NCBI GenBank assembly: GCA_031963465.1
Contig: JASSUG010000003.1
Span: 124,001-188,000, forward strand
Direction of reading: 5' to 3'
Origin: Mycoavidus cysteinexigens_B
GTDB lineage: Bacteria; Pseudomonadota; Gammaproteobacteria; Burkholderiales; Burkholderiaceae
Length of the DNA: 64,000 nt
The notes under the pieces were generated by a model. That model did no database searches. It was given only the letters and a program-made list of their open reading frames with translations, and was not told the DNA's origin. Numbering within the stretch: the first letter of the stretch is position 1; each line of letters starts with the position of its first letter. The position numbers were made by a program, and so were the translations under genes. This document shows positions 8,184-17,900 of this stretch, piece after piece.

Positions 8184-10040
8184 GTGTGTCACGAACGCAG
8201 GCGTGAGCCTGCGATGCTGTACTAGAGATGGGAGTAGGCCTCCCGAAATCGGCTTGCAGGAGCAGATATCAAACCGCCCGGTGCGGCTGCGTTCAAAAGA
8301 CGTGGTCGTGAGCGACTGTGGAAAAGGCATCATGAAGATGTCAGGTACGTGTTGAGAAGATGAGCGCAAGCAAACCGTCCGATGACGCATCGTTAGCTCT
8401 AAAGAACTGTCAAAACCGGGGTCGTGAAACAACGCCGGGATCAGTCGGGACGACACCTGTTTACGGACCTGATGACAGTCGGTGTAAAGGCGGCATGAGC
8501 TCAACACAGGCTCTGGTATGGAACGTGAGAACCTTATTCTGGATGTGAAGGGAAAAGACAAATGGCAGAAACCATAAGGATGAATACCGATGCCGGAATG
8601 AGGGGCGGAGCCGCTTGTAGTAGTGATGAAACCTTTGTAACGAAGGTGGAGCGAAGGGGCGGCGTTATCCGGTTGACGAGTGTCATCAACCTGCTCTGCG
8701 GGGATGAATGACATGACATCAACAACAAAATCCTATTGCATTGCGAAGCGTGTGGTGTGGGAAGCCTATCAACTGGTGAAGGCCAACCGTGGAGCTGCGG
8801 GCGTGGACGATGAAACGATCACCATGTTCGAGCAGAATCTTTCGGGAAATCTGTACAAACTGTGGAACCGGATGTCATCGGGGTCGTACTTCCCGCCACC
8901 CGTGAAGCAGGTGGAAATTCCGAAGGCCAAGGGTGGTGGTACGAGAAAGTTGGGAATTCCCACTGTTTCTGACAGAATCGCACAGACTGTGGTCAAGCTC
9001 ATGATCGAGCCGACAATCGATCTGGTATTTCATCCGGATTCCTATGGATACCGACCGGGCAAATCGGCCAAACAGGCGATTGCCGTGACGCGAAAGCGTT
9101 GCTGGCAGTACGACTGGATTGTTGAGTTTGACATTAAGGCGGCGTTCGACCAGATCGATCACGCATTGTTGATGAAGGCAGTGCGAAGCCACGTCAGAGA
9201 AGACTGGATCCTGCTGTATATCGAGCGGTGGCTGACTGCGCCGTTCGAGACTACGGACGGAACCCTGCTGCCACGAGCACGGGGCGTTCCGCAAGGCGGA
9301 GTGGTCAGCCCGATCCTGATGAATCTGTTCATGCATTATACGTTCGACCGCTGGATGCAACGCACCTATCCCCAATATCCTTTTGCCCGCTATGCAGATG
9401 ATGCGGTGGTTCACTGCCGCAACCAAAGGCAGGCGGCATTCGTGATGCAATCCATCGCGTCTAGACTGGAGGAGTGTGGATTGACAATGCATCCTGAGAA
9501 ATCAAAGATAGTGTATTGCAAAGACAGTAGTCGCACCGAGGCCTATCCGCACGTGCAGTTCACATTCCTCGGCTTTACGTTTAGGCCGAGGAGGGCTCAG
9601 AGCAAGCAAGGCCGGCTATTTACCGGCTTCCTGCCGGGAGTGAGCAATGACGCCTTGAAGCGTATGCGACAGACCGTGCGAGGGTGGAAGCTTCATCGAC
9701 AAACGCCGAAAACGCTAGCCGATTTGGCGCAGCAATGCAACTCAACGACCCGGGGGTGGTGGAATTACTATGGCGCGTTCTATCAAGCGGCAATGCATAA
9801 GCTCTTTCAGTATATGGATCGCCGGCTTGAGAAATGGGCTAGAAGGAAATACAAAACATTGTCGCGGCACAAGCAGCGCAGTGTGGAGTGGCTCAGCAAG
9901 ATGAAGAACGAATGTCCACGGATGTTTCACTACTGGCAGGTATGGGGAGGAAGGGTTGGATGACAGGAGCCGTATGAGGCGAGAGTCTCACGTACGGATC
10001 TGCGAGAGATTCGGGGCGAAACTCCCCGTGTCTACTCAAC
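8184..10040 (+). mobile_element. Group II intron (complete), about 1.86 kb
   Basis: The 5' end matches the GUGYG rule (GTGTG at 8184-8188). A 500-base structured 5' region precedes the maturase ORF. Directly after the ORF stop lies a 34-base domain V (9967-10000) opening GAGCCGTATGAGGCGAGAG and closing CACGTACGGATC, with the AGC catalytic triad near its 5' side. Domain VI follows (10002-10040, GGGGCGAAACTCCCC hairpin), with a bulged-A region TCTACTC and a 3' end in AC. All parts of a self-splicing retroelement seem present. Exact ends were placed by motif only and could shift by a few bases. Confidence 0.85.
8704..9963 (+). CDS. ltrA: Group II intron reverse transcriptase/maturase
   Basis: A 419-residue intron-encoded protein. 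It has RT motifs in order: AAGVDDETI (RT0/1), PKAKGGGTRKLGIPTVSDRIAQ (RT2), SYGYRPGKSAKQAI, VEFDIKAAFDQIDH (RT3), GVPQGGVVSPILMNLFM (RT4) and YADD at about residues 230-233 (RT5). The X/maturase region follows (GWWNYYGAFYQAA). No C-terminal HNH endonuclease is evident, so insertion probably relies on single-stranded DNA or replication-fork targets. ATG 8704 (or 8713) is favoured over an upstream GTG at 8680. It lies in domain IV and is preserved without frameshift, so the element may still be active. Confidence 0.93.
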   Translation: MNDMTSTTKSYCIAKRVVWEAYQLVKANRGAAGVDDETITMFEQNLSGNLYKLWNRMSSGSYFPPPVKQVEIPKAKGGGTRKLGIPTVSDRIAQTVVKLMIEPTIDLVFHPDSYGYRPGKSAKQAIAVTRKRCWQYDWIVEFDIKAAFDQIDHALLMKAVRSHVREDWILLYIERWLTAPFETTDGTLLPRARGVPQGGVVSPILMNLFMHYTFDRWMQRTYPQYPFARYADDAVVHCRNQRQAAFVMQSIASRLEECGLTMHPEKSKIVYCKDSSRTEAYPHVQFTFLGFTFRPRRAQSKQGRLFTGFLPGVSNDALKRMRQTVRGWKLHRQTPKTLADLAQQCNSTTRGWWNYYGAFYQAAMHKLFQYMDRRLEKWARRKYKTLSRHKQRSVEWLSKMKNECPRMFHYWQVWGGRVG

Positions 10041-10085
10041 TCCTGCATTCCGCTACCCCCGCTTTCAATGAACAGAATTTTAAGC

Positions 10086-10238
10086 TATTGATATATAAGA
10101 ACTATTTATATTTTGTTTGAAGGCTGTTCGGCTAGCGAGCCGCTTACTACACTTCTTAAAAGCTTGATTTTCGGGCTGGATCCTAGTGTTACCACTTCCA
10201 CTTTTTTAAGAAAAAAATTTAACTTATTGATATATAAG
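10086..10238. repeat. Pair of AT-rich 14-bp direct repeats
   Basis: TATTGATATATAAG occurs at 10086-10099 and again at 10225-10238, 139 bases apart in the same orientation, with partly similar flanks (TTAAGC before one, TTAACT before the other). They lie in the gene-free stretch 10041-10260 just downstream of the intron. No gene is recognisable between them. They may be a duplication, a former insertion boundary or a recombination site; the sequence alone does not decide. Confidence 0.6.
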
Positions 10239-10265
10239 CATTATTTTTTTGCTTAAAAAATGAGT

Positions 10266-10452
10266 GGAGGTAGCGGAGTGCAGCGCTTGCTTGAACGACT
10301 CTGCCAACATCTAAAGCATCACACTATTTTGATGATTTCCCATCGACAATAGCATTGTTGAAGATGGATCGAGTCATTACCCGTCACCAAGGTAAAGTCG
10401 TTCTCGATAGGCCTGCTTACGGCTTAACTGAAAGCCAAATATGGCCCGTTTA
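10266..10452 (+). pseudogene. ABC transporter ATPase, C-terminal remnant with frameshift
   Basis: One frame reads QRLLERLCQHLKHHTILMISHR and then stops; shifting frame continues as TIALLKMDRVITRHQGKVVLD to a stop at 10452. Joined, these match the end of ABC-exporter ATPase domains, where the H-loop (MISHR) is followed by the DRV..x.GK(I/V)V(x)D tail. The Walker motifs and signature are missing. A small indel at about 10343-10347 breaks the frame. This is the stub of an ABC gene cut off upstream, possibly by events that brought in the group II intron. Confidence 0.6.
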
Positions 10453-10462
10453 GGCTTGAAAA

Positions 10463-10846
10463 TTATACTTGTACCGGTACATGGTCACGGCTGCCCTTGA
10501 TGCGGTTGTTATGGTCCACAAACACCAAATTAGGCTTCACATTGCCTGCACGTATATCAGCATCATCAAAAAAGCCAAATGCGGCGATGATCACCAGGTC
10601 GCCTAACTGTGCGCGCCGTGCCGCTGAGCCATTCAATGAAATCGTGCCGCTGCCGCGCTCGGCGCGTATCGCGTAGGTCGAAAAACGCTCGCCATTATTG
10701 ATATTCCAAACCTCGATTTGTTCATTTTCTAGAATGTTGGCGGCTTCGAGTAAATTTTCATCGATCGCGCATGAGCCTTCATAGTGCAACTCGCAGTGAG
10801 TGACTGCGGCGCGATGAATTTTTGATTTCAGCATAATGCGTTGCAT
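10463..10846 (-). CDS. panD: Aspartate 1-decarboxylase
   Basis: A 127-residue pyruvoyl enzyme making beta-alanine from aspartate for pantothenate synthesis. The N-terminal MLKSKIHRAAVTH, the self-cleavage site Gly24-Ser25 in YEGSCAID (Ser25 becomes the pyruvoyl group) and NGERFSTYAI are all in place; length matches the family. It lies downstream of panC on the same strand with a 109-base gap that contains a 9-bp inverted repeat. Together with panC it completes the beta-alanine branch of pantothenate synthesis. Confidence 0.96.
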   Translation of the reverse strand: MQRIMLKSKIHRAAVTHCELHYEGSCAIDENLLEAANILENEQIEVWNINNGERFSTYAIRAERGSGTISLNGSAARRAQLGDLVIIAAFGFFDDADIRAGNVKPNLVFVDHNNRIKGSRDHVPVQV

Positions 10847-10896
10847 AGACGGTTCCTAATAAAATGAATGATAGAAAGATCATAAAGGGATTCCGG

Positions 10897-10943
10897 CAAG
10901 AGAGCAAAGCAACAGGAGGCGGAGATGTACCTTGGCTCTCTTG
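10897..10943 (-). promoter_or_regulatory. Inverted repeat between panC and panD
   Basis: CAAGAGAGC (10897-10905) is perfectly complementary to GCTCTCTTG (10935-10943), giving a 9-bp stem with a 29-base loop in the panC-panD gap. On the transcribed minus strand there is no U-tract after the stem, so it is not a classic terminator. It could moderate read-through into panD or protect the panC 3' end. Function is unproven. Confidence 0.4.
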
Positions 10944-10955
10944 ATGGCACTTGCT

Positions 10956-11792
10956 TTAAATTTCAAGATTGTCGATCAAACGGGTGGTCCCGAGTTTTGC
11001 TGCTGCGACGATCACCAATGGCGCGTTTGTTTCGTGCGCATCTAAGGCCTGTAAATCGGCCTGTTTGCGTATTGTAATATATTGCGGTTGCCAGCCACGG
11101 TCTGCGAGCTGGGCCATTGCTGCTTGCTCGAGCGTAGCAAAATCGTTACGGTTTTCTTCAATAATTTTGCGGCGTATATCCGATAGCGTTTTAAATAGCA
11201 TGGGTGCTTCAGCGCGCTCTGTTTGATTAAGATAGATATTGCGTGAAGAAAGCGCTAGGCCATCCTCATCCCGCACCGTTTCGGCGGCAATAATTTCAGT
11301 GGGTAACGCAAATTGTTGGCTCATCGCGCGTACCATCATCAGCTGTTGGTAATCTTTTTTGCCGAAAACCGCAATGCGTGGTTGGACGCAGCAGAATAAC
11401 TTCATGACTACGGTGCACATGCCTTGGAAATAGTCGGGCCTGAATTCGCCCTCAAGGATCGAACTCATGCCATCGGGGGGATTCACACGATAGTGCTGTG
11501 GCTCCGGATATAAATCCGTTTCAGTGGGCGCGAACAGCACATAGACATTTTCGCGTTGTAGTTTTTCCAGGTCCTCTTCAAAGGTGCGTGGATAATGGGC
11601 AAAATCTTCTTGGGGCCCAAATTGCAAGCGATTGACGAAGATGCTGGCGATGACCGGGTCACCATGATGGTGGGCGAGGCGGATTAAGGATAAATGCCCT
11701 TCATGCAAATTACCCATTGTAGGCACAAAAGCGGTGCGATTTTGGCCTCGTAATTGATCACGCAGTTCTTGGATCGAGCGAATGATTTTCAT
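10956..11792 (-). CDS. panC: Pantothenate synthetase
   Basis: A 278-residue ligase joining pantoate and beta-alanine with ATP. FVPTMGNLHEGHLSLI carries the HIGH-like nucleotide motif, and FVNRLQFGPQEDFAHYPRT and GKKDYQQLMMVRAM are conserved active-site segments; the KMSKS-equivalent region LALSSRNIYL follows. The start codon overlaps the scpA stop by four bases, indicating translational coupling. Order scpA-panC-panD is common in Burkholderia relatives. Confidence 0.96.
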   Translation of the reverse strand: MKIIRSIQELRDQLRGQNRTAFVPTMGNLHEGHLSLIRLAHHHGDPVIASIFVNRLQFGPQEDFAHYPRTFEEDLEKLQRENVYVLFAPTETDLYPEPQHYRVNPPDGMSSILEGEFRPDYFQGMCTVVMKLFCCVQPRIAVFGKKDYQQLMMVRAMSQQFALPTEIIAAETVRDEDGLALSSRNIYLNQTERAEAPMLFKTLSDIRRKIIEENRNDFATLEQAAMAQLADRGWQPQYITIRKQADLQALDAHETNAPLVIVAAAKLGTTRLIDNLEI

Positions 11793-12724
11793 AGATGGAA
11801 TGATTCCGGAGCGGTTGCTTGGCCAGTCGTTAAGAGGGGATCGCTGGTTGGCGCAGATTCAAGGGGGCTAGGGGTATAAGAGAGGCGGACATAAATCGGC
11901 GCGAACGCTTCTGCTTGCGTGATTTCAATCAGTGTTTCACGCGCCAGTTCAAGGATGGCGATAAAATTGACGACGATGACTGGCGCTGTCGATGTCGGTT
12001 CAAATAGTTCGCTGAATTCAATAAAGCGGGCGTGCTGTAATTTACGTAAAATAACACTCATATGCTCACGTACCGAGAGTTCGGCACGGGTAATGCGGTG
12101 GTGCTCAACAAGTTTTGCACGTTTCATCAGTTCCGCCCAAGCTGTGCGCAGATCTTCCGTGCTGACCTCAGGCCAGCGCGGGGCAAGGCTGGGTGCAATA
12201 TAAATGTTGGCGCGTAGGAAGTCGCGCCCAAGTTGCGGCAGCTGATCGAGTTTGAGCGCCGTGAGCTTCATTTGCTCGTATTCGAGCAAACGCCGCACCA
12301 GTTCAGCGCGCGGGTCTTCCGCTTCTTCATCTGGGGCGATTTTTTTGACCGGCAACAACATGCGTGCCTTGATTTCAATCAACATCGCCGCCATCAGTAG
12401 ATATTCGGCCGCTAGCTCAAGGTTGTGGTTGCGTATCTGCTCAACATACTCAAGGTATTGGCGGGTGACAGCAGTCATTGGGATATCAAGCACATTGAAG
12501 TTCTGTTTACGAATTAAATAAAGTAACAGATCAAGCGGTCCTTCAAATGCTTCGAGAAAAATTTCCAGCGCATCTGGCGGAATATAAAGATCATGCGGCA
12601 GTTTAAAAAGCGGCTCGCCATACAGATGCGCATAAGCCACACCATCAATCGTATCTGGCGTTGAATCAGCAGTAGGCGCCATCAACGCGTCGTCAGCTAT
12701 CGCGCTTAGTGCCGGCCGCTTCAT
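11789..12724 (-). CDS. scpA: Segregation and condensation protein A
   Basis: A 311-residue kleisin subunit of the Smc-ScpAB condensin. The signature region is LEIFLEAFEGPLDLLLYLIRKQNFNVLDIPM near residues 49-82, followed by YLEYVEQIRNHNLELAAEYLLMAAMLIEIKARMLLP, the helical part that contacts Smc. The N-terminal extension of about 45 residues is longer than minimal ScpA. No scpB gene lies in the window. The gene overlaps panC at its 3' end and follows a small DUF3460 gene. Confidence 0.93.
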   Translation of the reverse strand: MKRPALSAIADDALMAPTADSTPDTIDGVAYAHLYGEPLFKLPHDLYIPPDALEIFLEAFEGPLDLLLYLIRKQNFNVLDIPMTAVTRQYLEYVEQIRNHNLELAAEYLLMAAMLIEIKARMLLPVKKIAPDEEAEDPRAELVRRLLEYEQMKLTALKLDQLPQLGRDFLRANIYIAPSLAPRWPEVSTEDLRTAWAELMKRAKLVEHHRITRAELSVREHMSVILRKLQHARFIEFSELFEPTSTAPVIVVNFIAILELARETLIEITQAEAFAPIYVRLSYTPSPLESAPTSDPLLTTGQATAPESFHL

Positions 12725-12737
12725 GACTTAAGTCACT

Positions 12738-12923
12738 TTAATAATAGACGTAGGGCTTTTGCTGGATACGGGAGGTCTGCTGCCGCGCTCGCTCATCAAG
12801 GTTGAGCGGGGGTTTATCCCACAATAACATGCGCCCGCGACGCTGTGCTTCTTCCAGCGCAGGCTGTTGCTGTTTGAGTTGGTGAATAAACTGAGTAATC
12901 TCGGATTGGTAGTGGCGACTCAT
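12738..12923 (-). CDS. DUF3460 family small protein
   Basis: A 61-residue protein from the start MSRHYQSEITQFIHQLKQQQP; a start three codons upstream (12932) is also possible. It resembles the betaproteobacterial DUF3460 family, short charged proteins beginning with an (Y)xSE.TQF(L/I) segment and containing an RxxLWDK motif (here GRMLLWDKPPLNLDE). Function is unknown. It sits directly upstream of scpA on the same strand with a 13-base gap, so it is probably the first gene of the scpA-panC-panD unit. Confidence 0.8.
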   Translation of the reverse strand: MSRHYQSEITQFIHQLKQQQPALEEAQRRGRMLLWDKPPLNLDERARQQTSRIQQKPYVYY

Positions 12924-13147
12924 TTTAAGCAAAATATTGGATAGATCTCGCAGTTAAGGCTTAACGTAGTCGTAAGCTTAACCAGCGATCGACTTCATTA
13001 GGGTTCAATCTTATATTAAATTACCCTTGAATGCCGGCTTTAGGTTAATTTTTAGGTCTTTGGGGGTGAAATTGGCGGTATAAATGTGTTCCAATGCTAT
13101 TTTCTTGCAGCAATTTCTGAATCTATGTAAGCGATCGGAAAATTCTA

Positions 13148-14935
13148 TTGGAACCCAGTTTGAGCAAGATCGGACAACAAATAAGCCAACGCGTGCGCAA
13201 TTGGCAAGGGGTATGTGGCATTGGACTGGTCATCATCTTGGCCTTTTTACCCGTGTCTGCACAAGCAGAATATACCGTTGATATTGAGGCGCCTCGCAAG
13301 CTCAAAGCCTTGCTTAAAAAGCATTTGGATTTGGCGCGCTTCGCCAAGCGCGCTGATATCAGTGATGAACAGTTTGAATTTTTAGTAACGGCTGCGCCTC
13401 AACAAGCGCGTGAGCTTGCTGAAACAGAAGGATACTTTAGTGCCGTGGTGACGACAGATGTCGTCACGCTTGGCAATCAGCCAGAGGTTACCATCAGCCT
13501 TGACCCTGGCCCGTGCACGGCGATTTCATCGGTGGCGCTCAATTTTACGGGAGCGATCCAAACCGAAGAGCCCGCGCGTGAGGATCTGGCGCGTCGTGCC
13601 TGGACATTGCGCCGCGGTGATGGATTTAGTCAGTCCGCTTGGGAGGGGGCTAAAAACGCTTCATTAAAAGCGTTGCAAGCAAAACGCTATGCCGCGGCCA
13701 AAATTCTCCACGCGCAAGCCTTGATTGACCCTCGCAGTGAGCAGGCTAGGCTGGCGGCCACATTCGATAGTGGCCCGACTTTTACCATGGGAGCGATCGA
13801 AATTAGCGGCTTAAAGCGGTATCCTGCAAAAATCATTCATCATGTGAACCCGCTGCAGCCGGGTGAGCTGTATAGCGTGGAGCGGCTACTTGAATTGCAA
13901 AGGCAGGTGCAAAACACAACTTACTTTGCCAGCGTCGCAGTCGATGTGGCAAACGATGCAAGCCAGCCGCACCACGTGCCGGTAAAAGTGAAAGTCAGTG
14001 AATATCCATGGCATTCAATTCGTTCAGGGATTGGGTATTCATCCGATACAGGCGCTCGGGTGCAAGGTAACTATGTCTATAACAATATGTTTGGCCGCAG
14101 TTGGATCTTGCATGCGCAAGGCCAATTCGAGCAGCACCAGCAAAATATTGCCCTACGTCTATCGATGCCGCCTGATCGCAAAGCTTATACCAACAGCCTA
14201 TTAGCGACTCACACCCGCACTAACATTGAAGATACGGATATTCGCAGCCTGCGCCTTGGCGCTCAACGTGCACGCTCATTAGAGCATTATGATTATGCTT
14301 GGTCACTGCTGTATTACGAAGATCAGCTAAGCCAAAATGCTAGCGCGCCAGATGTGAGCCGTGCGCTTGTGCCAACGTGGTCATGGACGCGTCGAGATGT
14401 CGATGACCCGATGTTTGCCCGTCGCGGTAATATTGTTTCGCTATCGGCCGGGTTTGCCGTGAAAGATTTGATGACGGAGCAATCGTTTGGACGCTTCTAT
14501 ATGCATGGGCGCCAGTATTTTCCGCTTGGCAAAAACGATCTCGTTTTGTTTCGTGCAGAATTAGGTAGTGTTTTGACTACGGGTGGTTCAACAGGTATTC
14601 CAGCTTCGTTGTTATTCCGGGCGGGCGGGGTTAATTCGGTTCGCGGCTATGGCTATCAAAGTATTGGCCATGAAGTAGCCGGCTCGATCCTGCCGGCGAA
14701 GCATTTAGTGACGGCAAGCGGTGAATATCAGCATTGGTTTAATCGGGATTGGGGCGCGGCCGTATTTTATGATCTAGGAACCGCCACCGACAAATGGACA
14801 GAAAAAACCTTTTATCAAGGGATGGGCATAGGAATGCGATGGCGTAGCCCGGTAGGGCCGATTAACTTCGATTTGGGGTATGGTTTGCGGGATCGTAGGA
14901 TTCGGCCCTATTTAACACTTGGCATTGCATTCTGA
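13148..14935 (+). CDS. tamA: Outer-membrane translocation/assembly module TamA
   Basis: A 595-residue Omp85-family barrel. The start is probably TTG 13148; the frame is closed upstream by TGA at 13118 and no ATG fits before the signal peptide. A signal peptide ends ...LPVSAQA before EYTVDIEAP. POTRA-like domains fill residues 40-290 (FTMGAIEISGLKRYPAKII; PGELYSVERLLELQRQVQ). The C-terminal barrel carries FRAGGVNSVRGYGYQSIG (the VRGY motif) and ends GPINFDLGYGLRD...TLGIAF. TamA works with TamB in outer-membrane protein insertion and lipid transport. Its stop overlaps the tamB start by one base. It is not a CdiB/TpsB partner for the CdiA-type gene further on. Confidence 0.9.
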   Translation: MEPSLSKIGQQISQRVRNWQGVCGIGLVIILAFLPVSAQAEYTVDIEAPRKLKALLKKHLDLARFAKRADISDEQFEFLVTAAPQQARELAETEGYFSAVVTTDVVTLGNQPEVTISLDPGPCTAISSVALNFTGAIQTEEPAREDLARRAWTLRRGDGFSQSAWEGAKNASLKALQAKRYAAAKILHAQALIDPRSEQARLAATFDSGPTFTMGAIEISGLKRYPAKIIHHVNPLQPGELYSVERLLELQRQVQNTTYFASVAVDVANDASQPHHVPVKVKVSEYPWHSIRSGIGYSSDTGARVQGNYVYNNMFGRSWILHAQGQFEQHQQNIALRLSMPPDRKAYTNSLLATHTRTNIEDTDIRSLRLGAQRARSLEHYDYAWSLLYYEDQLSQNASAPDVSRALVPTWSWTRRDVDDPMFARRGNIVSLSAGFAVKDLMTEQSFGRFYMHGRQYFPLGKNDLVLFRAELGSVLTTGGSTGIPASLLFRAGGVNSVRGYGYQSIGHEVAGSILPAKHLVTASGEYQHWFNRDWGAAVFYDLGTATDKWTEKTFYQGMGIGMRWRSPVGPINFDLGYGLRDRRIRPYLTLGIAF

Positions 14936-17900
14936 TGAGGGGCTGGCGCGTACTCGGTTGGCTGGTGCCAGGTAGCTTGGCAATCGCCGCATTGATGGCA
15001 GGCGCACTGTTGTATGCCAGCCATACTGAACAAGGAACTCGTTCTCTCTGGCAAATTGCGCGCATGCTGTCGGGCGGCCGTTTAAGCGGCGCCCTAGACG
15101 GCGGCACTCTGGCTAGCGGCTTGCATCTGCAACAACTCGCCTGGCGGGCTAAAGGCAAGCAAATTTATATTGATCGGATCGATGGTCAGTGGGGTTTTGC
15201 GCGCAAGCCATGGCGCTTGAAAGTAGATTGGCTGCGCATCGGCACGGTGGACGCACATTTTGCCCCTACCCCCAAAACGGCTAAAACACCGCGCTTGCCA
15301 TCGCTGCCAAACAAGCTTGCGCTGCCGTTCGCATTTGAGATTCTAGAGTTGCGCGTTGACCGTTTGCGTTTACATCAAGTGCCGCCAGAGACACCGCGCC
15401 TTGCCGATAAAACAGGCAAAGCCAGCGCCGCGGTGACTGAATTCAGAGGGTTGGCTATGCGCGCTCGTAGCGATCGTGATCGCCATCAGTTTACCGTTGA
15501 GCCACTCATCACCCCCTTTGGCGAGCTTAAAGGGGAGGTCCAGCTTGATGCTCGCCAACCTTTTGCGCTGACTGGCGCGGTTCATTTCTTAAGCCGGCCG
15601 CAGCCTAAATCTGTTTGGCCAATCCAACACGTGCATTTGCGTTTATCGGGTTCGCTTGAGCAGATGATCATCGATGTCGATGCACTAGGCGCCAAACTGG
15701 CAAGCCATGCTCGGATTGAAATCACGCCGCCATTTTCAGCGTCATCTATAGAAGCGGCGACGGAGTTAAAATTTGAATTATATGATAGCGTTTATGCCGG
15801 CCTGCCGCTCACCGGCTCGGGCATAGTGCAATTAGGCGCAGAACGCGTTTTGTTAAACTCAGTACAACTCTCGATTGCGGGCAATATAACGGTTTGGCAA
15901 GGTAGCTTAGGCCAGCCAGGCGATCAATTGTGGTTTGAGCTGAATGCGCCTCACCTTGAACGGCTGGCAGCGTTTTACTCTGGTTTAAGCGGCAGATTCA
16001 AAGCAAACGGGCATTTAAGTGGGCATTTTGCCAAGCCTAATATTGTTGCGAGTTATCAAGCTGCGTCGCTTGGCTTGGGCCAAACTCGCATTGAACAGGC
16101 AACAGGGCAGGTCGAGATGCATGAGGCGGCCAATAGCGCCCTCGTATTGAACCTGGATGGGCGTAATCTCGTGATGCCCGGCGTGACGATGCAAACCCTG
16201 AAAGCACGGGTGGCGGGTACGCGCGAGCGCCATCGATTGACTGCACATGCAGTCGGCCAGGCCAGTAAAAAGCCGTTCGATCTAAGTATGGCGGCGCATG
16301 GCAGCTTACCAAGCACCTTAGCGAAGATGCGTTGGCACGGTACGCTGACCCAGTTTGAAAACCGTGGCTCGCTACTCAATGTAGCCGCGGGCTTGCCCAT
16401 TCTACGCCTTGCCGCGCCTGTTGCCATCAGCATCGAGCCTAAACGTTTCAGCCTTGGAGCGATGCAATTAGAGATTGAGCAAGCCATGCTTGATTTACGC
16501 GCATTGGTTTACGAGCCGGGCCTGATTCGTTCAGCAGGAACGCTAAAAGGGATTGATGCGGATTGGTTATTGCGTCTTGAGCAGGCCTTGACCGGTAAGA
16601 TGGATACGTTCAAAACCGACCTTGTCTTGGATGGTGATTGGGATTTTTCATTAGGCGAGAGAGCGACTGGCTATGCACAATTGATGCGGCGAACCGGCGA
16701 TGTCAGGCTTAATGCTAGCCGGAAATTCACCGCGCTGGGCCTTGATCACCTGTCAGCGCGCGTCGATTTATCTGGTCGGCGGCAGGCGCATCTCAACCTG
16801 CGCGCACACGCTGCGCGGCTTGGTGCATTAGAGGCGAATTTACATTCATCATTGAGTTTAAATCAGGGCCAGTTGTCGATTGCGCCCGAGGCGCCGCTGT
16901 CAGGACGGATCGCCGTGTCGCTGCCTTCGCTCAAAACCATGAGCGCTTTGCTTGGTCCGCAATATGTGTTTGAGGGGCGTTTAGCGATGGACTTGACTCT
17001 GGCCGGACAGATTGCCAAACCTAAATTGTCGGGCCTATTAAGCGGTGATGACCTAGCCGCCAACTTGCTCGATGATGAGATTGCATTGACGCGAGGCATT
17101 GTGCGCATTGCGCTATCTGAGAATCGGGTTGATTTCCGGCCGGTTGAATTTCATGGTGTGGAAGGTACCCTGCGAATTCTTGGGAGCATTGCACTGGATC
17201 ATGTCAATCCTGCTTTATCGGCCAAGATCGTCGCGGATAAATTCGAACTCTTTGCTACGCCAGACAAACAGTTATCCCTCTCTGGCCAGGCCGTGCTCGC
17301 CAATCATGATGCCGCAGGCGGATTAGCGATCGACGGCGACTTTAAGATAGATCATGCGCTGTTTGATTTACCGGCCACGTCAGCACCGAAACTGGCCGAT
17401 GATGTGGTGATTATTCGCGCCAATGACGAGCTAGCAGGGGCCGCACTGAACCTTGTCGCGCCAGATGGCGAGCGCTCCGCCGGCCGTTTTTTGCCGGCGG
17501 CAAAAATCAATATCGATCTCGGCCGTGATTTTCGTTTTCATGGCGCTGGCGCAGATTTAAAACTGCGCGGCAAATTAGGCGTAAGCAGTGAATTTAAGCA
17601 ACCACTCCATGCCGTTGGCGATATTCGGGTTGCTCAGGGTTCAACCTATGAAGCATTTGGTCGCAAGCTTGCGATTGAAAATGGCTATTTTGGATTTAAT
17701 GGACCGATTGCTAATCCAAGCATTAATGTTCTCGCGATGCGGCGTAATCAGGAAGTTGAAGTTGGCGTGCAGGTCAGCGGTACCTTACGTATGCCGAACG
17801 CACGGTTGGTTTCAGAACCCAATTTACCAGATAGTGAAAAAATTTCTTGGCTGCTATTTGGCCATGGCAGCAGTGACAGCATGAATCTGGGGCAAACCAA

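Noticed and set aside
13148..14935. Omp85-type gene as the CdiB/TpsB partner of the CdiA-type gene
   Set aside because: It has TamA-style POTRA layout and is coupled to tamB; TpsB proteins have a different N-terminal plug and normally adjoin the exoprotein gene.
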